From contig NZ_JAELXQ010000010.1 in NCBI RefSeq assembly GCF_016427605.1, forward strand, positions 59,525-123,524: a stretch of 64,000 nucleotides of DNA. The letters run 5' to 3'. The translations under genes and the position numbers were made by a program. Origin of the DNA: Ochrobactrum sp. Q0168. Lineage in GTDB: Bacteria; Pseudomonadota; Alphaproteobacteria; Rhizobiales; Rhizobiaceae. Below the pieces are notes generated by a model. It was not told where the DNA came from. It searched no databases and was given only the letters and a program-made list of their open reading frames with translations. Positions 52,037 through 59,350 of the stretch are shown piece after piece (the stretch's first letter is position 1; each line of letters begins with the position of its first letter).

Positions 52037-53338
52037 ATGCAAAAAGTAGAATTTCCACCCTCCATCTGGGCCGCCACTGCGCCTCCCCGCACACCAGCCA
52101 AGCCGCTTAATAGCGATGCAGAAGCCGATGCCGTTATCGTCGGCGGCGGTTTCACGGGCCTGTCGGCAGCACTTCATCTGGCAAAACGCGGCAAGCGCGT
52201 CATCCTGCTAGAAGGCAATGCGGTCGGCTGGGGCGCCTCAGGCCGCAACAACGGACAGGTCATCCCGACCATGACGTCTGCCGAGCCGGACGCCATTGCC
52301 AAGCGCTATGGCGCGGCGGGCGAACGCTTTGCAAAACTGATTGGTAACAGCGCCGACATTCTTTTCTCCATCGTGCGCGATGAGAATATCGAAGCCGAGG
52401 CCGAGCAGAACGGCTGGTTCCAGCCTGCCCACTCGCCGGGCCGGGTGAAGCTATCACAAACCCGCGTAGAGGCATGGAAACGCTTCGGTTTCCCGGCAGA
52501 ATTCCTTGACCGTGCAGCGACTTCGCAGCTGCTCGGCAGTGATTTCTGGTATGGCGGCATGTTCAACCCGACCGGCGGCCATATCAATCCACTGGCCTTC
52601 GCGCGCGGCCTGGCCGCTGCAGCAGAGCGCCATGGCGCGATCATTCACGAGCAAAGCCCGGTCACATTCTATCAGCACGTCGGCGATCACTGGGAAGTGC
52701 GCACCGACAACGCCACCGTTCGCGCCAAGGGTTTTTTGCTCGCAACCAATGCCTATACCGGCGAGCTGCGCGAAAGGCTCGCCCCACGCCTTGCCCGCAC
52801 CATCGTGCCGGTCTTGTCATGGCAGATGGCGACTGCTCCGGTCAGTGACAATCTACGCACAACCATTCTGCCGGGAAGGCAGGCCGTTTCCGATACGCGC
52901 GGCGACCTCCGTTTCTTCCGCTACGATGCCCGCAACCGGCTTATCACCGGCGGTGTGGTGATGGGCGATTTCAACATCGCTGAGCGCGTAAAGCGCAAGA
53001 CGGCACGCAATATGGCTGAGGCTTTTCCGGCGCTTGGCGAGCCGGAAATCACCCATGTCTGGAGCGGGTATATCGGCATGACGTGGGACCGTTTCCCGCG
53101 CGTCCATCAGCTTGGCGCCAATGGTTGGGCATGGATCGGCTGCAACGGACGCGGCGTAGCACTTGGCACATCGCTTGGCCGCGAATTCGCACGCGCGCTT
53201 GACGGAGAGCCGTTGCAGGAACTCGCCTTGCCCGTCTCAGAACCCGCACCGCTGCCTTTTCATAAAGTCGCGCGGAAGATCGCCCCATTCTATCTCGCTT
53301 GGCTTAGGCGCAAGGATCTCACCGAACCCAATCTCTAA
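52037..53338 (+). CDS. FAD-dependent amine oxidoreductase (DAO family)
   Basis: This 433-residue flavoprotein has the FAD loop ADAVIVGGGFTGLSAALHL near residue 35, GWGASGRNNGQVIPT and a late GCNGRGVALGT motif, as in glycine/D-amino acid oxidase and gamma-glutamylputrescine oxidase relatives. It oxidises a C-N bond of an amino compound. The start at 52037 lies four bases after the ATPase stop; a longer in-frame version beginning at 51854 lies within that gene. As an operon member it probably acts on the imported compound. The substrate is not known. Confidence 0.85.
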   Translation: MQKVEFPPSIWAATAPPRTPAKPLNSDAEADAVIVGGGFTGLSAALHLAKRGKRVILLEGNAVGWGASGRNNGQVIPTMTSAEPDAIAKRYGAAGERFAKLIGNSADILFSIVRDENIEAEAEQNGWFQPAHSPGRVKLSQTRVEAWKRFGFPAEFLDRAATSQLLGSDFWYGGMFNPTGGHINPLAFARGLAAAAERHGAIIHEQSPVTFYQHVGDHWEVRTDNATVRAKGFLLATNAYTGELRERLAPRLARTIVPVLSWQMATAPVSDNLRTTILPGRQAVSDTRGDLRFFRYDARNRLITGGVVMGDFNIAERVKRKTARNMAEAFPALGEPEITHVWSGYIGMTWDRFPRVHQLGANGWAWIGCNGRGVALGTSLGREFARALDGEPLQELALPVSEPAPLPFHKVARKIAPFYLAWLRRKDLTEPNL

Positions 53339-53368
53339 ACCAGCTCATTCATGTGAAAGGTCAGGTCC

Positions 53369-53857
53369 ATGAATCAATTGCCCATTCTCGAACGCCGCCG
53401 CATCGAGGCGATGGTTCTCAAGAATATCTATGATGTGTTGCGCGAACGATCCGGCGAAGAAGAAGCGCAGGCAGTCGTCGGCGAAGCTGTCAGCCGCTCC
53501 GCTATCGAACAAGGCAAGAGCTTTGCCGAAGAACTGGGCCGCACGCCCACTCTGCAAGACTTTGCCGATATCCAGCCGCTGTGGACAAAGGAAAACGCAC
53601 TCGAAATCGACGTGATTTCGCGAGACGAAAACCATTTCGATTTCAATGTCACGCGGTGCCGCTATTCGGAAATGTATCGCGAAATGGGCCTTGGCCATAT
53701 CGGGCACCTGCTTTCCTGTAATCGCGATGGCGATTTCTGCATCGGCTACAATCCCGCAATGAAGCTGGAGCGCACGCAGACCATCATGAAGGGCGCAAGC
53801 CACTGCGATTTCCGCTATCGCCTTGACGTCACTGAAGAAACGACAAAGGAAGCCTGA
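53369..53857 (+). CDS. L-2-amino-thiazoline-4-carboxylate hydrolase homologue
   Basis: This 162-residue protein matches the ATC_hydrolase family (PF14196): RRRIEAMVLKNIYDVLRER at the start, a central FNVTRCRYSEMYREMGLGHI motif with a Cys, and FCIGYNPAMKLERTQTIMKG near the end. The characterised member opens the thiazoline ring on the way to L-cysteine, but most homologues are untested. It lies between the oxidoreductase and an M20 amidohydrolase gene, which could carry out the next hydrolytic step. The start is preceded by AAAGGT about 8 nt upstream. Confidence 0.82.
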   Translation: MNQLPILERRRIEAMVLKNIYDVLRERSGEEEAQAVVGEAVSRSAIEQGKSFAEELGRTPTLQDFADIQPLWTKENALEIDVISRDENHFDFNVTRCRYSEMYREMGLGHIGHLLSCNRDGDFCIGYNPAMKLERTQTIMKGASHCDFRYRLDVTEETTKEA

Positions 53858-53858
53858 A

Positions 53859-55025
53859 ATGCCGGTTGAAAACTGGACGGCGAACCAGCTGGATGAACTC
53901 GTCGCATTCCGTCGCGATCTGCATGAAAATCCAGAGTTGCTTTACGATGTGAACCGGACAGCGGAAAAGGTTGCCGATGCACTGCGTGCGGCTGGTGTCG
54001 ATGAAGTTGCAACCGGCATCGGGCGCACCGGTGTTGTCGGTGTTATTCACGGCCAGACCAACAAGTCTGGCCGTGCCATTGCTTTGCGCGCGGATATGGA
54101 TGCGCTGCCGATCCTGGAAGAAACCGGCGCGGCATGGTCATCCAAAGTGCCGGGCAAGATGCATGCCTGCGGTCATGACGGCCATACCACGATGCTTCTC
54201 GGGGCGGCCCGCGAATTGGCGCAAAGCCGCGCTTTCGACGGTACGGTCATCGTCATCTTCCAGCCTGCCGAAGAAGGCGGCGCTGGCGCCAAGGCGATGA
54301 TCGACGACGGCCTGTTCAAGCGCTGGCCGGTCAACGAAGTCTATGGCATGCACAACCGTCCAAACCTAGAGGTGGGACATTTCACCATCAATTCCGGTCC
54401 GATTATGGGTTCGGTTGATGTGCTCGACATCACCATAGAAGGCGTTGGCGGACATGCAGCTTCGCCGCATCAGACCATTGACCCCATCCCGGTAACGGCA
54501 GCGCTCATTCAGGCAATCCAGACGCTGACTGCCCGCACCATCGATCCGCTCGATTCCGCTGTGATCTCGATCACGACTATTCAGGGCGGCGATGCGTTCA
54601 ACGTCATTCCGCAGAAAATCCGGTTGACCGGCACGGTTCGCACGCTTCGCGAAGAAGTGCGTAATCACATTGAGGAAAAGCTGACCCGTGCGGTGCAGGG
54701 CATTGCCGATGCTTTCGGAGCCAAGGCAACGCTCGACTATCAGCGCAACTATCCCGTAACCATTAATCACGAACACGAAACCGAACTCGCAGCCCTCGCC
54801 GCCGAAGCCGTCTCAGGCGCTGATCGTGTCACGCGCGACATGCCCGCCACGCTCGGCGGCGAGGACTTCGCGTTCATGCTGAACGAAGTTCCGGGCGCGA
54901 TGATTAATATCGGCAACGGCCCAAGCGCCAATCTCCATCACCCGAAATATGACTTCAACGATGATGTCATTGCCTGGGGTTGCTCTTATTGGACAACACT
55001 GGTGCGTCACCGTTTGCCGGTGTGA
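53859..55025 (+). CDS. M20-family amidohydrolase (hippurate hydrolase/aminoacylase-like)
   Basis: This 388-residue metallopeptidase-like enzyme has LVAFRRDLHENPELLYDVNRTA, RADMDALPI, MHACGHDGHTTMLLGAA (metal ligands), VIFQPAEEGGAGAKAMI and the late LGGEDFAFML. This is the hippurate hydrolase/N-acyl amino acid amidohydrolase group, which cleaves amide or carbamoyl groups from amino acids. The start at 53859 is one base after the previous stop. It is the last gene of the 46869-55025 operon, followed by a bidirectional terminator. Confidence 0.9.
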   Translation: MPVENWTANQLDELVAFRRDLHENPELLYDVNRTAEKVADALRAAGVDEVATGIGRTGVVGVIHGQTNKSGRAIALRADMDALPILEETGAAWSSKVPGKMHACGHDGHTTMLLGAARELAQSRAFDGTVIVIFQPAEEGGAGAKAMIDDGLFKRWPVNEVYGMHNRPNLEVGHFTINSGPIMGSVDVLDITIEGVGGHAASPHQTIDPIPVTAALIQAIQTLTARTIDPLDSAVISITTIQGGDAFNVIPQKIRLTGTVRTLREEVRNHIEEKLTRAVQGIADAFGAKATLDYQRNYPVTINHEHETELAALAAEAVSGADRVTRDMPATLGGEDFAFMLNEVPGAMINIGNGPSANLHHPKYDFNDDVIAWGCSYWTTLVRHRLPV

Positions 55026-55037
55026 TGGTCACAAAAT

Positions 55038-55074
55038 TGCGGTGGGGCAGAATGCTGCCTCACCGCACAGTTTT
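55038..55074. terminator. Bidirectional terminator
   Basis: TGCGGTGGGGCAG and CTGCCTCACCGCA make a 13-bp stem with one G-U pair and an AATG loop, followed on the plus strand by CAGTTTT and on the minus strand by ATTTTG. It lies between the M20 gene and the convergent PACE gene and overlaps the stop region of the latter. Confidence 0.75.
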
Positions 55075-55509
55075 AAGTCGTGCTTTTCCCGATATCTCAT
55101 GTGAGATTGGAAACAGCCAATCATAAGCGATATTGAAAACAAAGGTATACGCCAGGTAAAAAAGCACGATTACTACATCCAGCATCAGCGCGGTGATGAT
55201 CGAAATGCCCAGATACCAAGCGATAAACGGTATCAGCAACACAATCAGTCCGGCTTCAAACAGGACGGCGTGTGCAACGCGAATAGGCATGGTTTTATTC
55301 ACCGTTCCTCTCAGTCGCAGCAAGACCCGATCAAATCCAAGATTGAAAAGAAAATTCCAGATGGTCGCGGTGGTGGCGGATATGACGCCGATGACGCCCA
55401 TTGCTTCCACCGGCTTGTCAAAGAGAACAGCCGAGCCTGGAATGAAGATTGCCAGCCCAATAATTTCAAACATTGCCGCGTGGCGAACACGATCTGTAAA
55501 ACTACGCAC
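55060..55509 (-). CDS. PACE-family efflux transporter
   Basis: This 149-residue membrane protein has four helices in two repeated pairs, the bacterial transmembrane pair pattern of AceI-like efflux pumps (RVRHAAMFEIIGLAIFIPGS, then RVAHAVLFEAGLIVLLIPFI). The repeated R-x-x-H-A-x-x-F-E motif, with a Glu in each pair, is diagnostic. These proteins export chlorhexidine, acriflavine and short-chain diamines. The start is GTG at 55509 with AAGGAA upstream. It diverges from a LysR gene that probably controls it. Confidence 0.88.
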   Translation of the reverse strand: MRSFTDRVRHAAMFEIIGLAIFIPGSAVLFDKPVEAMGVIGVISATTATIWNFLFNLGFDRVLLRLRGTVNKTMPIRVAHAVLFEAGLIVLLIPFIAWYLGISIITALMLDVVIVLFYLAYTFVFNIAYDWLFPISHEISGKARLKTVR

Positions 55510-55573
55510 TTATTTATTCCTTGATATTGGTGTGCGCTTTCTATCTATTATTATGGATTTTAAAAGTTAGATA

Positions 55574-55592
55574 CTATCGGGATTTACGATAG
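55574..55592. promoter_or_regulatory. Possible LysR-type operator between PACE and LysR genes
   Basis: CTATCG and CGATAG form a 6-bp inverted repeat around a 7-base spacer, with an A/T-rich T-N11-A-like character, directly before the LysR start at 55593. LysR proteins usually bind such sites in divergent regions. The short length makes it tentative. Confidence 0.4.
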
Positions 55593-56471
55593 ATGAATGT
55601 CGAGCTGGACCAATTGGAAGCATTTGTTGCCGCCGCCGAACAAGGTTCCTTTTCGGCTGCAGCCCGTCATTTGCGTAAAGCGCAGTCGGCAGTCAGCGTA
55701 TTGATATCCTCTCTGGAAGATGATCTTAATGTCAAACTTTTCAGCAGGACGACACGTAGCCCAGTGCTCACCGAAGCAGGCGCAAGGCTGTTGCCCGAAG
55801 CGCGTCTCATGCTCGACAGGCGTGAACATCTGATTTCAGTAGCGCGGAACTTCGACGAGCATGTCGAGTCCCGCCTTGTGGTTGCTCTGGATGAACTCTA
55901 CCCCGAGCCGGCGGTCGCAGCCCTCTTCGCCGCGTTTGCGCAACACTATCCCCATGTCGAACTCGAATTGCAGTTTCCACATTCATCCGTGATCGCGGGG
56001 CTCTTGAAAGACGGCAAGGTTGATCTCGGCGTCATGTGGCGTCTCGACCAGATACAGCCCGAACTCGGTTTTCAGACCATTGGCTGGGTGCCACTTGTGC
56101 TCGTCTGCGGTCGAAACCATCCCCTTGCGAGCAGCCCCGTGAATTGGGAAGACCTGCGGACGCACCGGCAGATCATGGTTCGCAAGCGCAGTGACGAGGA
56201 TGAAAAGCACAGGCTTCGCGTGGCCGCCGAGGTCTGGTGGGTGGAAAGCCACTGGGTCATTCTGCAAATTCTGAAACAAGGCATCGGCTGGGCTTATATC
56301 CCGGAACATATATTGCGAGATTCGCCATTGGCGGATGAACTTGTCATCCCGAAACTGCAATTCGACGGTGGTGCGCATCCCGTGGCGCTCGAACTGGTCT
56401 GGAACAAGCTCCGTCCGCATGGCCCCGCCGCCAAATGGCTGAGACAGCAATTTGCCTCAAACAAGTTTTGA
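55593..56471 (+). CDS. LysR-family transcriptional regulator
   Basis: This 292-residue protein has an N-terminal winged helix-turn-helix (LDQLEAFVAAAEQGSFSAAARHLRKAQSAVS, read in parts) and a C-terminal co-inducer domain. It matches the LysR group throughout. It is transcribed divergently from the PACE efflux gene, the same arrangement as AceR and AceI in Acinetobacter, so it likely activates that gene in response to a drug or diamine. The ribosome binding site is weak. Confidence 0.9.
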   Translation: MNVELDQLEAFVAAAEQGSFSAAARHLRKAQSAVSVLISSLEDDLNVKLFSRTTRSPVLTEAGARLLPEARLMLDRREHLISVARNFDEHVESRLVVALDELYPEPAVAALFAAFAQHYPHVELELQFPHSSVIAGLLKDGKVDLGVMWRLDQIQPELGFQTIGWVPLVLVCGRNHPLASSPVNWEDLRTHRQIMVRKRSDEDEKHRLRVAAEVWWVESHWVILQILKQGIGWAYIPEHILRDSPLADELVIPKLQFDGGAHPVALELVWNKLRPHGPAAKWLRQQFASNKF

Positions 56472-56512
56472 TTTGGTCAAACACGCCGCACAGAAGCTGC
56501 GACGAGGCACTA

Positions 56513-57307
56513 TTATTTCTTAACAGGAAACTGAAAATTGACGCCCGCAAATATCTGCCATTTCGGTGCGCCGTCGCCTTGATGCCAAACCGTATATTGC
56601 GGCTCGATAAACGCGTTCATGGTGATGCCTTTTTCCAGCTCAAAGACTTTACCGATACCGAAACCGACCGGAATATATCCTTCGTCGTCTTCCAGATTGA
56701 AGTTCCATGTTCCTGTCGAGCGCAGGTACCAGCCGTCCTTTAAATTGTAATTGATGATCGGCTCGACAGTTGCCAAGCTTACCTTATCCCGGTCGCCATG
56801 CCCTGCGAATGATGTCTGATAGGTCAACAGACCACCTAGTAGACCCCAGCTCTGCGGCGCAACGATCACACCCGACGCCCCTATCTGCCATTTGCCATTG
56901 CCAAGTGCGTCATCTGTCGCGGTTGGGATGACCAATATCGGTCCCGCACCGAATGTGATCTCGCCATGCTTGGGGAGGATGAAAATGTCCATCAGCGTCA
57001 GATCGCCCAGGCCCGTTACATATCCGTCGGGGAACTCAGGCGCTGTTGCGATAGGCAGTGTATATCGTATCAATTGTGGCAGGCCAGCTATCTCTGCGGG
57101 CACCAATCCACGCAGGAGAAACTGATTGGATCGCCGACCGGATAACCCGTATATTTCCGGCACATAATAATTATGGAAGTTAACGGTAATCTTCGGCGTC
57201 AGGGGATTATTGGCGTCGTTTACCGACTGATGCTCTTGCGCTGAAACGCTATTCATTAAAACCAACGATAACAGTAGTCCCAGACCTGTACGCGTGACGA
57301 TCGACAT
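56513..57307 (-). CDS. Outer-membrane transporter-like protein, paralogue of 9310-10146
   Basis: This 264-residue exported protein has a signal peptide (cut after NSVSAQ, about 24) and shares with the protein at 9310-10146 the segments IPTATDDALGNGKWQIGASG and the C-terminal FAGVNFQFPVKK. Its body has alternating strands like a barrel. Function is unknown. A variant copy of the regulon motif lies 58 bp upstream (57366-57380), and a FixJ-type two-component system gene pair lies directly behind it. This suggests that a signal controls the outer-membrane protein through that pair. Confidence 0.65.
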   Translation of the reverse strand: MSIVTRTGLGLLLSLVLMNSVSAQEHQSVNDANNPLTPKITVNFHNYYVPEIYGLSGRRSNQFLLRGLVPAEIAGLPQLIRYTLPIATAPEFPDGYVTGLGDLTLMDIFILPKHGEITFGAGPILVIPTATDDALGNGKWQIGASGVIVAPQSWGLLGGLLTYQTSFAGHGDRDKVSLATVEPIINYNLKDGWYLRSTGTWNFNLEDDEGYIPVGFGIGKVFELEKGITMNAFIEPQYTVWHQGDGAPKWQIFAGVNFQFPVKK

Positions 57308-57365
57308 CGCAGTTTCCCCATTTCATATCGAAAAGGGTATCTTAAACGCACAGAAAATGAAGTCT

Positions 57366-57380
57366 GTTACAGTAACATAC
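57366..57380 (+). promoter_or_regulatory. Variant copy of the 15-bp regulatory motif
   Basis: GTTACAGTAACATAC matches [GT]TTACNGTAACGTAC at all but one position, and its core GTTACAGTAAC is a perfect palindrome. It lies 58 bp upstream of the outer-membrane gene (minus strand) but is oriented in the opposite direction to the other copies relative to the gene. It sits just past the end of the FixJ-type response regulator gene. Confidence 0.6.
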
Positions 57381-57416
57381 AGCACATTTTTTGCCTGTAG
57401 AGCGATCTGCGAATTG

Positions 57417-58037
57417 CTAGGGTTCGATGAGAGCCGACATCCGCACCAGATCGGCCAGTGATCCTGCCTGCATCTTCTGCATGACATGCGCACGGCGCAC
57501 CTTCACAGTGATTTCCTTGACATCAAGGTGAGCTGCGATTTGCTTATTTAACAGGCCTTGCACGACAAGCGCAAAAACAGCGCGTTCGCCCGGTGTGAGG
57601 CTCAGCCAGCGATCGTGAAGCTCTAACCGCACTCGTTCGTCCTGCAAACGTTTCTTATCACCGTCGATTGCCCGGTATACAGCATCCAGCAAATCGTGAT
57701 CACGAAACGGCTTTGGCAGAAAATCCACGGCCCCTTTTCTGATTGCATTGACGCCCATGGTGATATCGCCATGACCAGTAATGAAGATAACCGGAATACG
57801 AATTCCGAGCCCTGTCATCTGGGCGAAAAAATCCGTGCCTGTCTGCTCCGGCATTCGCACATCAAGTATCATGCAAGAGGGACCGGGCTGGCGATCGTAA
57901 TCAAGGAAACCACGCACAGATTCAAAGCTGATCGCCTTCATATCGATGGAGGCAAACAAATCCTCCAAGGCTCGCCGAACCGAGAGATCGTCATCGATAA
58001 TATAAACCACCGCTACGTTTTCATAAGTTGCCGTCAT
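57417..58037 (-). CDS. FixJ-type response regulator (receiver plus LuxR HTH)
   Basis: This 206-residue protein has a receiver domain (VYIIDDD, phosphoacceptor D59 in MILDVRMPEQ, ITGHGD, Lys in LPKPF) and a C-terminal LuxR-type helix-turn-helix (LTPGERAVFALVVQGLLNKQIAAHL). This is the FixJ/StyR/NodW group, which activates transcription when phosphorylated. The kinase gene overlaps its start (ATGA at 58034). FixJ-like proteins bind GTA-rich half-sites, so it is a candidate to bind the 15-bp motif that lies just after its own stop codon and again at 12-24 kb. Confidence 0.88.
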   Translation of the reverse strand: MTATYENVAVVYIIDDDLSVRRALEDLFASIDMKAISFESVRGFLDYDRQPGPSCMILDVRMPEQTGTDFFAQMTGLGIRIPVIFITGHGDITMGVNAIRKGAVDFLPKPFRDHDLLDAVYRAIDGDKKRLQDERVRLELHDRWLSLTPGERAVFALVVQGLLNKQIAAHLDVKEITVKVRRAHVMQKMQAGSLADLVRMSALIEP

Positions 58038-59119
58038 TGCTGGTCCACCCCGACCGCTGGCACTTCCAGCAGAAACGTCACGCCGCCCGATCCGGCACCC
58101 AATGCGCCTTGGGCATCGGTCCAGATACGCCCACCATTCGCCTCTATGATCGTTCGACTGATCGTCAGCCCCAGCCCGAAGCCACCGTCTTTCGTCGTCC
58201 AGAAGGCATCAAAAGCGCTTTCTTTCGCTGTGTTGGTCAACCCTGCCCCTGTATCGGCTATCGCGAAGCGTAGGCCGCCATTGTCGCCTATGAAAGACTT
58301 GATCAGGAGAAAACGATCATCTTTCTCTTTCTCCGACATTGCCTCAATGCTGTTGAGGATGAGGTTACCAAAGACCTGCTGTATTTGCACACGGTCCGCC
58401 CATGCAGGCGGTAGATCCGTCGCCAGGTCGAGTTGAAGGCGGATGCCATTCCGGTGAAGCTCTGCTCCGGCCAGATCGGCCATTTCACGGATAGTCATGT
58501 TGAAGTCGAAACTTTCGATCTTGGGCTTTTCGCCCTTGGACAAGCGGCGGACACGGTCGAGTATCTCGCTCGCGCGATGAGAATCCGCCGATATTCTCTC
58601 GATCGCGGATAGCGCACGCGCCACGTTTGGCGGATTCTGCGACAGCCAACGGTGCCCAGCTCCAGCACTGGTTTCGATTGCAACCAGTGGCTGGCTGACT
58701 TCGTGGGAAATTGAGCCGGTCAACTGGCCAAGCGTGGTCAGCCGCGCAAGTCGCAGCAAACGTTCTCGCGTCTCATGAGCTTCTGCTTCGGCATCGACCA
58801 GTTTCAGGCCGAGATATGCGGTGCAGGCAATGGCCAGGATGCTGATCAATGTATTGACGAAACCAACATTATAATCGCCTGAGCGCGTCAGGCCGAAGCT
58901 TGCGACTGTCAAGGCAATGCAGCCAGCTGCGACACCAGCAACAGTGCGGTGCGAAAACAATCTGGCCGAAACCAGCACAATAGCCGTATAGAAAACAGCG
59001 GCTGCAATCGCGTAATCGGTGACGGTGTCGAACACGAAAATGGCTGCACTAACAATCGCAAGGCCCAGAGATGCCGCAGCGTTCCGCGGAGACAAGCGAC
59101 GAAAACCATTTATTCGCAT
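58034..59119 (-). CDS. Sensor histidine kinase with N-terminal membrane domain
   Basis: This 361-residue kinase has four membrane helices (about 15-105) that form a short sensor domain, a linker coiled-coil, an H-box GSISHEVSQPLVAIET with H139, an N-box FGNLILNSIEAM, and ADTGAGL and GFGLGLTI ATP-binding boxes. This is the HWE/FixL-like group with the VSQPL ending. It has no PAS domain, so the signal must enter through the membrane part. It is the partner of the response regulator whose start overlaps its stop. The signal is unknown. Confidence 0.87.
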   Translation of the reverse strand: MRINGFRRLSPRNAAASLGLAIVSAAIFVFDTVTDYAIAAAVFYTAIVLVSARLFSHRTVAGVAAGCIALTVASFGLTRSGDYNVGFVNTLISILAIACTAYLGLKLVDAEAEAHETRERLLRLARLTTLGQLTGSISHEVSQPLVAIETSAGAGHRWLSQNPPNVARALSAIERISADSHRASEILDRVRRLSKGEKPKIESFDFNMTIREMADLAGAELHRNGIRLQLDLATDLPPAWADRVQIQQVFGNLILNSIEAMSEKEKDDRFLLIKSFIGDNGGLRFAIADTGAGLTNTAKESAFDAFWTTKDGGFGLGLTISRTIIEANGGRIWTDAQGALGAGSGGVTFLLEVPAVGVDQQ

Positions 59120-59275
59120 TCAATGTCTCCTCGCTGGTCTCTGGTTCACAATTCAATTGAGCTTTATAGCTCCAATTCGCGGCTTTTATCTACCATGATA
59201 CGCCGACAGACAGACAATGGGCACCCGCATCAATCGGCGGAAGAACCGGCATGCGTTTTGCCCACACGACCTTTC

Positions 59276-59311
59276 AAAGAAAAAGTGACCAACAGCAAAG
59301 CTGCTGGCCAC
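59276..59311 (-). terminator. mgtA terminator
   Basis: On the minus strand, GTGGCCAGCAG and CTGTTGGTCAC pair as an 11-bp stem with two G-U pairs and a CTTTG loop, followed by TTTTTCTTT, about 40 bp after the mgtA stop. Confidence 0.8.
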
Positions 59312-59350
59312 TCCTTCGATGTGGCGCTGCGAGGCACCGACAGCGTCGCA

